Positions 35,402 through 44,140 of a DNA stretch of 64,000 bases are shown one piece after another. Position numbers and translations under genes: made by a program. Numbering within the stretch: the stretch's first letter is position 1; each line of letters begins with the position of its first letter. Origin of the DNA: Pseudorhodobacter sp. PARRP1 (GTDB taxonomy: Bacteria; Pseudomonadota; Alphaproteobacteria; Rhodobacterales; Rhodobacteraceae); assembly GCA_002256245.1 (NCBI GenBank), contig NKIU01000001.1:610232-674231 (forward strand). The letters are read 5' to 3'. Under the pieces are notes generated by a model that was not told the origin of the DNA, searched no databases, and was given only the letters and a program-made list of their open reading frames with translations.

Positions 35402-35542
35402 ATGACCAAGTTCCTTAAACTGCTGCCGCGTCGCAAAACCCGCCACGAGGCAGAACTTGAATACCTCAACGGCGCTGTCAGTCTCTATGATCTGGAATGC
35501 CGCGAGCGCGAAATTCAAGCCGGACGGTTCGCCAGCTTCTAA
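35402..35542 (+). CDS. DUF3563-type miniprotein
   Basis: A 46-residue protein: an N-terminal basic amphipathic stretch (MTKFLKLLPRRKTRHEAE), then YLNGAVSLYDLECREREIQAGRF, which resembles the DUF3563 family pattern of L-x-x-S-x-D-L-E-x-R-x-R-x-L/I. It has a GGAG site nine bases before ATG 35402. The 266-base region upstream (35136-35401) is non-coding and holds a 14-base palindrome at 35164-35177. The function of the family is unknown. Confidence 0.7.
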   Translation: MTKFLKLLPRRKTRHEAELEYLNGAVSLYDLECREREIQAGRFASF

Positions 35543-35655
35543 GCGACCAAAGCCTAAATCCGCATCGGGGGCGAACCCGCCCCCGGATGCCCGAGATCGC
35601 CGCTCGACCCCGGCCAGATCCGCCAAACTCCGCCAAACATCGACAGCCTCGACCC

Positions 35656-35684
35656 TTGCTTGCAAAGCGGCAAAGGCGTATATC
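35656..35684 (+). promoter_or_regulatory. Candidate sigma-70-type promoter for leuCD
   Basis: TTGCTT (35656-35661) and TATATC (35679-35684) are separated by 17 bases, close to the housekeeping consensus. The predicted start point falls at about 35691, giving a leader of about 156 bases before leuC. The surrounding 304 bases between the DUF3563 gene and leuC are otherwise non-coding apart from a possible 28-residue reading frame. Confidence 0.5.
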
Positions 35685-35690
35685 CCCCGC

Positions 35691-35777
35691 ATGATCCGGT
35701 TTTTTGACATCGCCGACCATGACCGCCTGCCGTGGCGGTTTTACGGGGCCACCCGCGCCATTCTTGCGCACGTCTGA
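35691..35777 (+). CDS. Possible 28-residue leader peptide upstream of leuC
   Basis: ATG 35691 opens a 28-codon frame (MIRFFDIADHDRLPWRFYG then ATRAILAHV) ending 69 bases before leuC. It has no ribosome site, but its ATG coincides with the predicted transcription start of the promoter at 35656-35684, so it could be read as a leaderless message. It is not leucine-rich, so a classical leu attenuator is unlikely. It may be a chance frame. Confidence 0.3.
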   Translation: MIRFFDIADHDRLPWRFYGATRAILAHV

Positions 35778-35846
35778 TCGGTTTTCAGGGCTTTCACGCC
35801 CCGCCTCACGCCAATCCCCTTTCCAAACCCCGAGGATGAGCCAGCC

Positions 35847-37265
35847 ATGACCGCTCGCACGCTTTATGACAAAATCTGGGACGATCACGTCGTCCACCAA
35901 GCCGATGACGGCACCTGCCTTTTGTATATCGACCGCCATCTGGTGCATGAAGTGACCAGCCCGCAAGCCTTTGAAGGCCTGCGCATGTCGAACCGCAAGG
36001 TCCGCGCGCCAGAGAAAACCATCGCCGTGCCGGACCATAACGTGCCAACGACGCTGGACCGCGCCAATGCCGCGACGATGACCGAAGACAGCCGCATTCA
36101 GGTGCAGGCACTGGATCAGAACGCCAAAGATTTCGGCATCCACTACTACCCCGTGTCAGACGTGCGCCAAGGCATTGTCCACATCGTCGGCCCCGAACAG
36201 GGCTGGACCCTGCCCGGCATGACCGTGGTCTGCGGCGACAGCCACACCGCCACCCATGGCGCGTTCGGCAGCCTTGCGCATGGCATCGGCACCTCGGAAG
36301 TGGAGCATGTGCTGGCCACCCAAACGCTGATCCAGCGCAAGGCGAAGAACTTCAAGGTCGAAATCACCGGCTCTCTGCGCCCCGGTGTGACCGCCAAAGA
36401 CATCACCATGGCGGTGATTGGCGAGACCGGCACCGGCGGCGGCACCGGCTATGTCATTGAATATTGTGGCCAAGCTATTCGGGAATTGTCGATGGAAGGC
36501 CGCATGACGGTCTGCAACATGGCGATTGAGGGCGGTGCCCGCGCTGGCCTGATCGCCCCCGATGAGAAAACCTTCGCCTATTGCATGGGCCGCCCGCATG
36601 CGCCGAAAGGTGCTGCATGGGAGGCCGCCGTTGCCTATTGGAAGACGCTTTACACCGATGAAGGCGCGCATTTCGACAAGGTTGTGACGATCAAGGGCGA
36701 AGACATCGCGCCGCTCGTCACCTGGGGCACCAGCCCCGAAGACGTGTTGCCGATCACCGCAGTCGTGCCCTCGCCTTCCGACTTCACCGGCGGCAAGGTT
36801 GAAGCCGTGCAGCGCGCGCTGGACTATATGGGCCTTGTTCCCGGCCAAAAGCTGTCGGAAATCAAGATCGACACCGTGTTCATCGGCTCTTGCACCAATG
36901 GCCGGATTGAAGACTTGCGCGCCGCCGCCGCGATCCTGAAGGGCAAGAAAAAGAAAGATGGCATCCGCGCGATGGTCGTCCCCGGCTCTGGCCTTGTGCG
37001 CGCGCAGGCGGAAGAAGAAGGTCTGGCGCAGATCTTCATCGACGCAGGCTTTGAGTGGCGCTTGGCAGGCTGCTCGATGTGCCTTGCCATGAACCCCGAC
37101 CAACTGGCCCCGGGCGAGCGTTGTGCAGCAACCTCCAACCGCAATTTTGAGGGCCGCCAAGGTCGCGGTGGGCGAACGCACCTGCTGTCGCCCGGCATGG
37201 CCGCCGCAGCCGCAATCACCGGCCATCTTACCGATGTGCGCGATCTGATGGCAGAGACGGTTTAA
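35847..37265 (+). CDS. leuC: 3-isopropylmalate dehydratase, large subunit
   Basis: With LeuD it isomerises 2-isopropylmalate to 3-isopropylmalate in leucine synthesis. It has 472 residues. The [4Fe-4S] ligands are C349 ([11 protein letters not shown]), C409 and C412 (GCSMCLAMN). [16 protein letters not shown] at the N terminus and the [12 protein letters not shown] segment are diagnostic. It lies 12 bases before leuD. A promoter and a 156-base leader precede it. Confidence 0.97.
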   Translation: MTARTLYDKIWDDHVVHQADDGTCLLYIDRHLVHEVTSPQAFEGLRMSNRKVRAPEKTIAVPDHNVPTTLDRANAATMTEDSRIQVQALDQNAKDFGIHYYPVSDVRQGIVHIVGPEQGWTLPGMTVVCGDSHTATHGAFGSLAHGIGTSEVEHVLATQTLIQRKAKNFKVEITGSLRPGVTAKDITMAVIGETGTGGGTGYVIEYCGQAIRELSMEGRMTVCNMAIEGGARAGLIAPDEKTFAYCMGRPHAPKGAAWEAAVAYWKTLYTDEGAHFDKVVTIKGEDIAPLVTWGTSPEDVLPITAVVPSPSDFTGGKVEAVQRALDYMGLVPGQKLSEIKIDTVFIGSCTNGRIEDLRAAAAILKGKKKKDGIRAMVVPGSGLVRAQAEEEGLAQIFIDAGFEWRLAGCSMCLAMNPDQLAPGERCAATSNRNFEGRQGRGGRTHLLSPGMAAAAAITGHLTDVRDLMAETV

Positions 37266-37277
37266 GGAGCTGTAATC

Positions 37278-37883
37278 ATGGATAAATTCACCACCCTCAC
37301 CGGTATTGCAGCGCCCATGCCTTTGGTCAATATCGACACCGATATGATCATCCCCAAGCAGTTCCTGAAGACCATCAAGCGCTCGGGCCTTGGCGTGAAT
37401 CTGTTCGACGAGATGCGCTATAATCTCGACGGCTCGGAAATCGCGGATTTCGTGCTGAACCAGCCCGCCTATCGCAAGGCGGAAATCATCGTGGCGGGCG
37501 ACAACTTCGGCTGTGGTTCCTCGCGCGAACATGCGCCTTGGGCGCTGCTCGATTTCGGCATCCGTTGCGTGATCAGCACCTCTTTCGCCGACATCTTCTA
37601 TAACAACTGCTTCAAAAACGGCATCTTGCCGATCGTGATGCCGCAAGAAGTGGTCGATGTGCTGATGGCCGACGCCAAAAAGGGCGCCAACGCCCGGCAA
37701 ACCGTTGATCTGATCGCCCAAACCGTCACCACCTCCGACGGTCAGGTCTTCGCGTTCGAGGTTGACGGCCACCGCAAGCACTGCCTGATCAACGGGCTCG
37801 ATGATATCGGCCTGACTTTGGAAAAAGCGACGGCCATTGATTCTTTTGAGAAAAAGAACGCCGCGCTGCATCCTTGGGCCTAA
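37278..37883 (+). CDS. leuD: 3-isopropylmalate dehydratase, small subunit
   Basis: A 201-residue swivelling subunit that completes the active site of LeuC. Typical segments are [21 protein letters not shown] near the N terminus, [18 protein letters not shown] in the middle and [18 protein letters not shown] ribosome site AAGGAG precedes ATG 37278. An intrinsic terminator follows, so leuCD is a two-gene unit separate from leuB 4 kb away. Confidence 0.97.
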   Translation: MDKFTTLTGIAAPMPLVNIDTDMIIPKQFLKTIKRSGLGVNLFDEMRYNLDGSEIADFVLNQPAYRKAEIIVAGDNFGCGSSREHAPWALLDFGIRCVISTSFADIFYNNCFKNGILPIVMPQEVVDVLMADAKKGANARQTVDLIAQTVTTSDGQVFAFEVDGHRKHCLINGLDDIGLTLEKATAIDSFEKKNAALHPWA

Positions 37884-37907
37884 CAGAACCCAAACCACAA
37901 CATCTAG

Positions 37908-37933
37908 GGCCACCCTGCGGGGTGGCCTTTTTG
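37908..37933 (+). terminator. Intrinsic terminator of leuCD
   Basis: Stem GGCCACCC (37908-37915) with GGGTGGCC (37920-37927), loop TGCG, then TTTTTG. It begins 25 bases after the leuD stop codon and has the classic stem plus T-run form on the plus strand. Confidence 0.9.
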
Positions 37934-38139
37934 TTACCGCCAGTTTGATTCAATCCTGCAACACATTCACCACGGAATTGCCACACAGCTTACCGATCAT
38001 TAACCCAACGGTTGCCGGATAGCGGGAAAGATGGCAAGAATTGGGCAATATTGAGGCAACCCGCCTTAAAGTGCGGGATATCTTCGGAACCTTGGCGCGG
38101 CAAAGCACCGGTCAAGACCGATTGAAGGGTGGCAGGGCA

Positions 38140-38979
38140 GTGGTTTCGCGGCTTACAGGCGCGATCGTGCGCATGGTTTTGGTGATGGTGCTGGTCGCCA
38201 CGCCCTCCGTGCTGCTGGTCGATGTGACAGCAGATGCCAAACAGATGGTGGCGCTTGTGGCGCTGTTCATCGGCCTTTTGACCTTTGTCGAATACAACGC
38301 AACCTACCCCAGCCTTGTCGAATTCCGCGACGCCGCCCCGTTCAACCGCGTGCGCTTTCTTATGCTGCTGGCCACCGTCGTCTCGCTTTCGATGATCGCG
38401 CGGGGCCGCGTCGTGCCCACCACGCTGACCGATTTCTTCGATGCCGTTGGCACCCTGATCGGCATTTCGATGGATTTCCCCTACAGCCCGGTGCGGCTGG
38501 CCACGTTGATGGTCGCCAATGATGCCACAGCCGAGCAGATCGCCGCCGTGCGCACCGCCGCGGGTATGGCTTACCTGATCTCATTGATTTCGCTGTCAGT
38601 TTTCGTGGTGATCCTGAAAGCCGGTCGCTGGCCGTCGCGCGGGCGGGCCTTCAACGTCTGGGTCAACCTGCCCACATTCGACCCCACCGCCGGGGCAGAT
38701 GTGGTCACGCGCCTGACGCGCGATGCGCGCATTAACATTGCGTTAGGGTTTTTGCTGCCATTCTTGATCCCAGCCGTGGTGAAGATTGCGTCAACCGGGT
38801 TTGAGCCTTTGACTCTGACAGCACCACAAACCCTGATCTGGACGATGACGGCATGGGCCTTTCTTCCCGCCAGCCTGTTCATGCGCGGCATTGCGATGGG
38901 TCGCATCGCCGACATGATCATCGAAACCCGCGCCGCCAATATGCTTGGCGGCGATGGCAAGCACTATGCTCATGCCTGA
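38140..38979 (+). CDS. Multi-pass membrane protein, conserved hypothetical
   Basis: About 279 residues with roughly six hydrophobic segments (for example RMVLVMVLVATPSVLL, MVALVALFIGLLTFV, FLMLLATVVSLSMIA, GMAYLISLISLSVFVVIL, IALGFLLPFLIPAVV). The frame is open from TTG 38041, but GTG 38140 places the first helix near the N terminus, so it is preferred with moderate confidence. I know of no assigned function. Its end overlaps the upstream portion of the next frame, which suggests translational coupling to the secreted phosphoesterase-like gene. Confidence 0.65.
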   Translation: MVSRLTGAIVRMVLVMVLVATPSVLLVDVTADAKQMVALVALFIGLLTFVEYNATYPSLVEFRDAAPFNRVRFLMLLATVVSLSMIARGRVVPTTLTDFFDAVGTLIGISMDFPYSPVRLATLMVANDATAEQIAAVRTAAGMAYLISLISLSVFVVILKAGRWPSRGRAFNVWVNLPTFDPTAGADVVTRLTRDARINIALGFLLPFLIPAVVKIASTGFEPLTLTAPQTLIWTMTAWAFLPASLFMRGIAMGRIADMIIETRAANMLGGDGKHYAHA

Positions 38980-39995
38980 TCTGGCTGCTGGCCTGGCCCG
39001 CTTGCGCCGACCTGCGGGTGGCCGTTTATAACATCGACCTTTGGGCCAAGGGCCCCGGCCTTGCGCTGCAAGCCTTGCAGCGCGGCGACAATCCGGCGCA
39101 GCTTGCGGCGGTGCAGGTGATTGCGGGTCTTGATGCCGATGTGCTGCTGCTGACCGGAATCGACTATGATCTGCGCGGCGAAACCCTTGCAGCGCTGGAA
39201 GCGCGCCTTGCCACGGCGGGTGCGCCCTATCCCTACCGGCTGCCTCTGCGCCCCAACACCGGGGTTCAAACCGGCATTGATCTGGATGGCAACGGCATTC
39301 TGGGCGAGCCGCGTGATGCCATGGCCTATGGTCGCTGGGCGGGCGAAGGCGGTATGGCGGTGCTGTCTCGCCTGCCGATTGATACCGAAAACATCCGTGA
39401 TTTCAGTGGCTTCCTGTGGGCTGATCTGCCAGGCACCCTGATGCCGCCCGACACGCCCCCCGGTCAGCCGCTGTCCACCACCGGCGCTTATGAGGTGCCG
39501 ATCACCCTGCCCGATGGGAAATCTTTGCGCCTGCTGGCCTATTACGCCAGCCCGCCGATCTTTGATGGTGCCGAAGACCGCAACGGTCGGCGCAACCACG
39601 ACGAATCGGCGTTCTGGCTGCATCTGCTGGCGGGGGATCTGCCGTTCAAACCGCCCGAGCCGCCCTTTGTCATACTGGGCCAAAGCAACCTCGACCCCGC
39701 CGATGGCGCGGGCCGCAAAGACGCGATCACCGCACTTTTGCACCACACCGCCCTGCAAGACCCGGCGCCGCGCGCGCAATCCAACCGCCACGATCCGGGC
39801 CAGTCAGGCGATCCGGCATACGACACCGCCTTATACCCCAAGATCGGCGGCCTGCGGGTCGAGGTTATCTTGCCCTCACGCGATCTGCATGTGCAGGCGT
39901 CGGGCGTGGTCTGGCCGCCGGACGACGACCCAACCGCAGCCGCCGTCACCGCCGCCTCACGCCATCGCCCGCTTTGGGTCGATCTGCGGCGCTAA
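38853..39995 (+). CDS. Endonuclease/exonuclease/phosphatase-family secreted protein
   Basis: A DNase I-like fold is suggested by LRVAVYNIDLWAKG near the start of the mature part, AGLDADVLLLTGIDYD, GGMAVLSRLPI, and late VILGQSNLDPADG with RHRPLWVDL at the end. RRWQALCSCLIWLLAWPACA followed by ADLRV looks like a signal peptide. The only canonical in-frame start is ATG 38853, which would overlap the previous gene by 127 bases. A CTG at 38976 overlapping the previous stop (CTGA) is the alternative. Some catalytic positions are altered, so activity is uncertain. Confidence 0.68.
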   Translation: MGLSSRQPVHARHCDGSHRRHDHRNPRRQYAWRRWQALCSCLIWLLAWPACADLRVAVYNIDLWAKGPGLALQALQRGDNPAQLAAVQVIAGLDADVLLLTGIDYDLRGETLAALEARLATAGAPYPYRLPLRPNTGVQTGIDLDGNGILGEPRDAMAYGRWAGEGGMAVLSRLPIDTENIRDFSGFLWADLPGTLMPPDTPPGQPLSTTGAYEVPITLPDGKSLRLLAYYASPPIFDGAEDRNGRRNHDESAFWLHLLAGDLPFKPPEPPFVILGQSNLDPADGAGRKDAITALLHHTALQDPAPRAQSNRHDPGQSGDPAYDTALYPKIGGLRVEVILPSRDLHVQASGVVWPPDDDPTAAAVTAASRHRPLWVDLRR

Positions 39996-40847
39996 CCCCG
40001 CCCAGCGCAACTGCGCCGCAGCCACCTCGGCCAGCCCCGTAGTCTGGAAATCGGGCAACACCGCCCGCAGCGTCGCCCCGTCAAGGTGATGCGGCAAATC
40101 ATACAGATAGCGCATTTCCGACATCTCGCGCGCCAACTCCCAGAACGGCGATGCAAGCCGCATCACCCACCATGCAAACCGGGTTATCCGATAGCTTTGC
40201 CCGGTCTGGGCCTGAAACGCCGCCGCCAACTGCTGCACGCTGAAGGTCAGCCCAGCAAACGGAACATCGGCAAAACGCGGCAAGCTGTGCCGCACCGCGG
40301 CCAAAGCCACCGCCGCCCGCGCCATATCCGGCAGATAGGCATAGGCGCGCGGCACATCGACGCCGCCCAAAGCCATGATCTTGCCCTTGGCAAGACCGCG
40401 CAGCGCCATCCCCATACCTTGCGATTTCCCCTCTGCATCCATGAAATCACCGCCGCGCAGCAAGATCACCGGCACGCCGCTGGCGCGATAGTCCGCCTCC
40501 ATCTGCACCCGCACCAACCCCTTGCGGGTATTGGGTTTTTGCGGCGTGGATGGCCCCCAGGGCCGTGGCTGGCTGCCGTAATTATACACGCTTGCCGGCA
40601 CGATCAACGTGGCCCCGCTGGCCCGCGCCGCCGCAATCGCCTGCGCGGTGATCGCGGGCACCAGACGCGGCCAATCGTGATACATCGGCGGGTTCATCGC
40701 ATTCACGATCACATCCGCCCCCTGCGCCGCCTGCGCCATATCGGTGCCGCGCTGATACCGCCGCACCTCCCATCCCGCCGCCGCAAACGCACCTGCCGCA
40801 TGCGCGCCAAACAGCCCCGACGCACCTGCCACCAAAACCACCGCCAT
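39957..40847 (-). CDS. NAD-dependent epimerase/dehydratase-family protein
   Basis: A 296-residue Rossmann protein: GASGLFGAH at residues 8-16 binds the dinucleotide, and VPASVYNYG corresponds to the Ser/Tyr region of extended SDRs, but the YxxxK pattern is not clear. That suggests an atypical, NmrA-like or epimerase-like member. ATG 40847 with AGGAG seven bases upstream is the start; the longer frame to 41147 runs antisense through the LysR gene. It is divergent from that regulator, which probably controls it. Confidence 0.8.
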   Translation of the reverse strand: MAVVLVAGASGLFGAHAAGAFAAAGWEVRRYQRGTDMAQAAQGADVIVNAMNPPMYHDWPRLVPAITAQAIAAARASGATLIVPASVYNYGSQPRPWGPSTPQKPNTRKGLVRVQMEADYRASGVPVILLRGGDFMDAEGKSQGMGMALRGLAKGKIMALGGVDVPRAYAYLPDMARAAVALAAVRHSLPRFADVPFAGLTFSVQQLAAAFQAQTGQSYRITRFAWWVMRLASPFWELAREMSEMRYLYDLPHHLDGATLRAVLPDFQTTGLAEVAAAQLRWAGLAPQIDPKRAMA

Positions 40848-40914
40848 GATCAATCTCCTGTTGTTGTGCGGTGAAATTAGCCGCCGCGATCCGTTCATAA
40901 CATTGGCACCAATC

Positions 40915-40937
40915 GCAGATGTGCTATTCATATCTGC
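40915..40937. promoter_or_regulatory. LysR-type binding site (T-N11-A)
   Basis: GCAGAT (40915-40920), 11 bases, ATCTGC (40932-40937): a perfect inverted repeat with the T-N11-A spacing that defines LysR-family boxes. It ends directly at the regulator ATG. A second symmetric element, ATTGG-CA-CCAAT (40902-40913), lies beside it. Both lie in the 90-base divergent promoter shared with the epimerase-like gene, so autorepression and control of that gene are likely. Confidence 0.65.
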
Positions 40938-41843
40938 ATGGATAATCTCGACTGGACCCTGACCCGCTCTTTCCTTGCCGTGGCCGAGACCGGCTCGCTG
41001 TCCGCAGCCGCCCGCCAGTTGGGCCTCAGCCAACCCACGCTTGGCCGCCATATTGCCGATTTGGAACTGGCCCTTGGCCTGCCCCTGTTCACCCGCCAAC
41101 CGCGCGGTCTGGCCCCAACCGCCGAGGCCGCCGCCCTGATCCCGCACGCCCGCAGCATGCGCGACGCGGCGGCCAAGCTGGCGCTGGCGGTCGCTGGCCG
41201 CGACGCCAGCCTGCGCGGCCCGGTCCGCATCACCGCCAGCCGCATCGTCTCAAACTACCTGCTGCCGCCGATTCTCGCCCAACTGCGCCACGAGGAACCC
41301 GGCATCGAGATCGAACTTTCTCCCACCGATGCCTCGGATAACCTGTTGTTCCGCGAGGCTGATATCGCGCTGCGGATGTATCGCCCGACGCAGCCCGATC
41401 TGATCACCGCGCATCTGTGCGATATCCCGATGGCGATTTACGCCGCCCACAGCTACCTTGCCCGCCGCCCCGATCCGATCACCCCGGAAACCATTCTTGC
41501 CCATGATTTTGTCGGCTTTGACAGATCAGACCTGATGCTGCGGATGATGGCCGCGCAGGGCATTGCGGCACGGCGCGAAGATTTCCCGACCCGCTGCGAT
41601 GACCAGATCGTCTATTGGGCGCTGGTGCGCGCGGGTCTCGGCCTCGGCGGGATGCAGACGGTGATCGGTGATGCCGACCCAACCGTCACCCGCGCCGCGC
41701 CCTTCCTGCCGCTGCACCCCCTGCCGATCTGGCTGACCGCCCCCGAGGCTTTGCGCCACACCCCCCGCATCCGCCGGGTGTTTGATGCGCTTGCCGCCCA
41801 TTTCCGGGCGCTAAACCTTGACCCTGCCCCCCCCACCCGCTAG
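40938..41843 (+). CDS. LysR-family transcriptional regulator
   Basis: A 301-residue regulator. The helix-turn-helix is in residues 1-60 (FLAVAETGSLSAAARQLGLSQPTLGRHI), followed by a LysR substrate-binding domain (about 90-295). It is divergent from the NAD-epimerase-like gene at 40847, the classic LysR arrangement, with a T-N11-A site directly before its start codon. The effector is unknown. It lies upstream of leuB with 33 bases between, but leucine control is not implied by sequence. Confidence 0.92.
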   Translation: MDNLDWTLTRSFLAVAETGSLSAAARQLGLSQPTLGRHIADLELALGLPLFTRQPRGLAPTAEAAALIPHARSMRDAAAKLALAVAGRDASLRGPVRITASRIVSNYLLPPILAQLRHEEPGIEIELSPTDASDNLLFREADIALRMYRPTQPDLITAHLCDIPMAIYAAHSYLARRPDPITPETILAHDFVGFDRSDLMLRMMAAQGIAARREDFPTRCDDQIVYWALVRAGLGLGGMQTVIGDADPTVTRAAPFLPLHPLPIWLTAPEALRHTPRIRRVFDALAAHFRALNLDPAPPTR

Positions 41844-41876
41844 GCCATCGCCAACCTTTCAAACGTGGAGCCTACG

Positions 41877-42983
41877 ATGGCAAATCCCTCCCTGCTTATC
41901 CTCGCCGGCGACGGCATCGGTCCTGAAGTGATGGACGAAGTGAAAAAGCTGATCGCTTGGTTCGACACCAAAGGCATCGTGACCTTTGACGTCTCCGAAG
42001 GCTTGGTCGGCGGCTGTTCCTACGACGCCCACGGCACGCCGTTGACCGATGAAACCATGGCCCGCGCGCAGGAAGTCGATGCCGTGCTGCTGGGGGCAGT
42101 TGGCGGCCCGAAATACGACAAACTCGATTTCAGCGTGAAGCCCGAGCGTGGCCTGCTGCGTCTGCGCAAAGAGATGGACCTGTTCTCCAACCTGCGCCCC
42201 GCCCAGTGCTTTGATGCGCTTGCCGATTTCTCGTCGCTGAAGCGCGATGTGGTCGCGGGCCTTGATATCGTCATCGTGCGCGAGCTGACCTCGGGCGTCT
42301 ATTTCGGCGAGCCGCGCGGTATCTTCATGGAGGGCAATGAGCGCGTCGGCATCAACACCCAGCGCTATACCGAATCGGAGATCGCCCGCGTTGCGCGCTC
42401 GGCGTTCGAGTTGGCCCGCAAGCGTGGCAACAAGGTCTGCTCGATGGAGAAGGCCAATGTGATGGAATCCGGCATCCTGTGGCGCGATGTGGTGCAGGAA
42501 ATCCACGACAAGGAATATCCGGATGTGGCGCTGACCCATATGTATGCCGACAATGGTGCCATGCAGCTGTGTCGCTGGCCGAAGCAGTTTGACGTGATCG
42601 TCACCGACAACCTGTTCGGCGACGTTCTGTCCGACATGGCCGCGATGCTGACCGGGTCTTTGGGCATGTTGCCCTCGGCGTCTCTGGGTTTGCCGCAAGC
42701 CAACGGTCGCCCGAAGGCGCTTTATGAGCCCGTCCACGGCTCGGCCCCCGACATCACCGGCATGGGCAAAGCCAACCCGATCGCCTGCATCCTGTCCTTC
42801 GCGATGGCGCTGCGCTATTCCTTCGACATGGGGGCCGAGGCCACCCGCGTCGAAAAAGCCGTCGAGAAAGTGCTGGCCGACGGCGTGCGCACCGCCGATC
42901 TGATGGGCCCCGAAGGCGGCACTCCGGTGTCCACCACCCAGATGGGCGATGCGATCATCGCCGCGATGGAAGCCAGCCTGTAA
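41877..42983 (+). CDS. leuB: 3-isopropylmalate dehydrogenase
   Basis: Oxidises and decarboxylates 3-isopropylmalate to 2-ketoisocaproate with NAD. From ATG 41877 it has 368 residues, the standard length, with GTGGAG upstream; ATG 41865 would add four residues. Typical segments are [12 protein letters not shown] at the N terminus, [12 protein letters not shown], the substrate-binding arginine region [21 protein letters not shown]-like stretch, and [16 protein letters not shown]. It is separated from leuCD by about 4 kb. Confidence 0.96.
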   Translation: MANPSLLILAGDGIGPEVMDEVKKLIAWFDTKGIVTFDVSEGLVGGCSYDAHGTPLTDETMARAQEVDAVLLGAVGGPKYDKLDFSVKPERGLLRLRKEMDLFSNLRPAQCFDALADFSSLKRDVVAGLDIVIVRELTSGVYFGEPRGIFMEGNERVGINTQRYTESEIARVARSAFELARKRGNKVCSMEKANVMESGILWRDVVQEIHDKEYPDVALTHMYADNGAMQLCRWPKQFDVIVTDNLFGDVLSDMAAMLTGSLGMLPSASLGLPQANGRPKALYEPVHGSAPDITGMGKANPIACILSFAMALRYSFDMGAEATRVEKAVEKVLADGVRTADLMGPEGGTPVSTTQMGDAIIAAMEASL

Positions 42984-43021
42984 GCAAACAACGATTGCAA
43001 AAGTGGCCGATAAAATTCTAC

Positions 43022-43046
43022 CCTTGGCGAGTATTTTTCGCCAAGG
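43022..43046 (+). promoter_or_regulatory. Hairpin overlapping the ribosome site of the DUF2167 gene
   Basis: CCTTGGCGA (43022-43030), loop GTATTTT, TCGCCAAGG (43038-43046): a perfect nine-base-pair stem. The ribosome site AAGGAG (43043-43048) of the next gene is half inside the stem. It could end leuB transcripts or block translation of the DUF2167 gene until the stem opens. No T-run follows it, which makes an intrinsic terminator less likely. Confidence 0.55.
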
Positions 43047-43055
43047 AGATTTGAT

Positions 43056-44021
43056 GTGACATTTGTTTTGCGAGCCGCTCTTGCGGCGGCGGTTTCGGCT
43101 TTGCTGGCCCTGCCTGCGGCGGCAGAGAATTTCAAAACCGCCTTCCCCGATGTCTATAGCCAGATCGACACCCAGTATCAGGCCGCCACCGGCGCGCTAG
43201 AGTTGCAGCACGGCACCATCAAACTCAGCGATGGCACCGCCGAAATCGCTTTGCCGGATGCGTTCTACATGCTGAACGCCAAGGATGCGCGCTATGTGCT
43301 GGAAACCTTGTGGGGCAACCCACCCGATGACACCATCCTTGGCCTGATCCTGCCGAAAGGCACCACGCCGTTTGATGGCGACTGGGCGGTGACGCTGACC
43401 TCTGATCCGATGGGCTATGTCTCGGACGAGGATGCCGACAGCTATAACTACGACGAGATGCTGGCCACGATGCAAAAAGATGCGCAAGACGGCAATGCCG
43501 AGCGCACCAAAGCAGGCTATCCCACGGTCGAAATCAAAGGCTGGGCCGCCACACCGCATTATGACAAAGCCACCCGCAAGCTGTATTGGGCCAAGCGGCT
43601 GCAATTTTCGGGCAGCGAAGGCGAGACGCTGAATTACGACATCCGCGTTCTGGGCCGTCGTGGTGTGCTGGTGCTCAGTTTCATCGCCGGAATAGACCAA
43701 TTGCCCGCCGTCGAGGCCGCAGCCCCCGAAGTGCTGAAAATGGTGAACTTTACCGAAGGCAACCGCTATTCCGATTTCGTGCCCGGCGTAGATACCGTGG
43801 CCGCCGTTGGCATCGGCGGGCTGATCGCGGGTCAGGTTGCTGCGAAAACCGGGCTTTTGGTGGTGCTGCTTGCGTTCCTGAAGAAAGGTTTCGTGCTGGT
43901 GCTGCTGGTTGGCGGCGCGGTGCTGGGCAAACTCAAATCATGGTTCGGCAGCAAGCCCGCTGCGGTGCCGCCAGAACCTTTGCCGCACGCCCAAGCCGAA
44001 GACGAGCCGCCACCAAGTTGA
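43056..44021 (+). CDS. DUF2167 membrane protein
   Basis: A 321-residue exported protein of the DUF2167 family. It has a signal peptide (VLRAALAAAVSALLALPAAAE), a long extracytoplasmic domain with family-like WGNPP, GDWAVTLTSDPMGYVSDEDADSYNYDEML, IKGWAATPHYD and LYWAKRLQF, and two C-terminal hydrophobic segments (about 238-290) before a Pro-rich tail. The GTG start at 43056 follows AAGGAG eight bases before. Family members are found in many Gram-negative bacteria, and the function is unknown. Confidence 0.86.
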   Translation: MTFVLRAALAAAVSALLALPAAAENFKTAFPDVYSQIDTQYQAATGALELQHGTIKLSDGTAEIALPDAFYMLNAKDARYVLETLWGNPPDDTILGLILPKGTTPFDGDWAVTLTSDPMGYVSDEDADSYNYDEMLATMQKDAQDGNAERTKAGYPTVEIKGWAATPHYDKATRKLYWAKRLQFSGSEGETLNYDIRVLGRRGVLVLSFIAGIDQLPAVEAAAPEVLKMVNFTEGNRYSDFVPGVDTVAAVGIGGLIAGQVAAKTGLLVVLLAFLKKGFVLVLLVGGAVLGKLKSWFGSKPAAVPPEPLPHAQAEDEPPPS

Positions 44022-44140
44022 CCCCCTGCGATCCAAGCCGAAAAGCCGCGAGAAATCCCGCAGAAATGCGGCTTCCCCCTTGAACTTTACCCCCCAAGGC
44101 CCGACAGCTAGGCGCATCGCCCTCCTCCCGGATATCCGTC

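Noticed and set aside
35691-35777. Classical leucine attenuator leader upstream of leuC
   Set aside because: The small frame has no leucine codon cluster, and no pair of competing strong hairpins was found in the leader.
36156-37913. A 585-residue minus-strand frame opposite leuC and leuD
   Set aside because: Antisense to two complete leucine biosynthesis genes, with no start signals or recognisable motifs.
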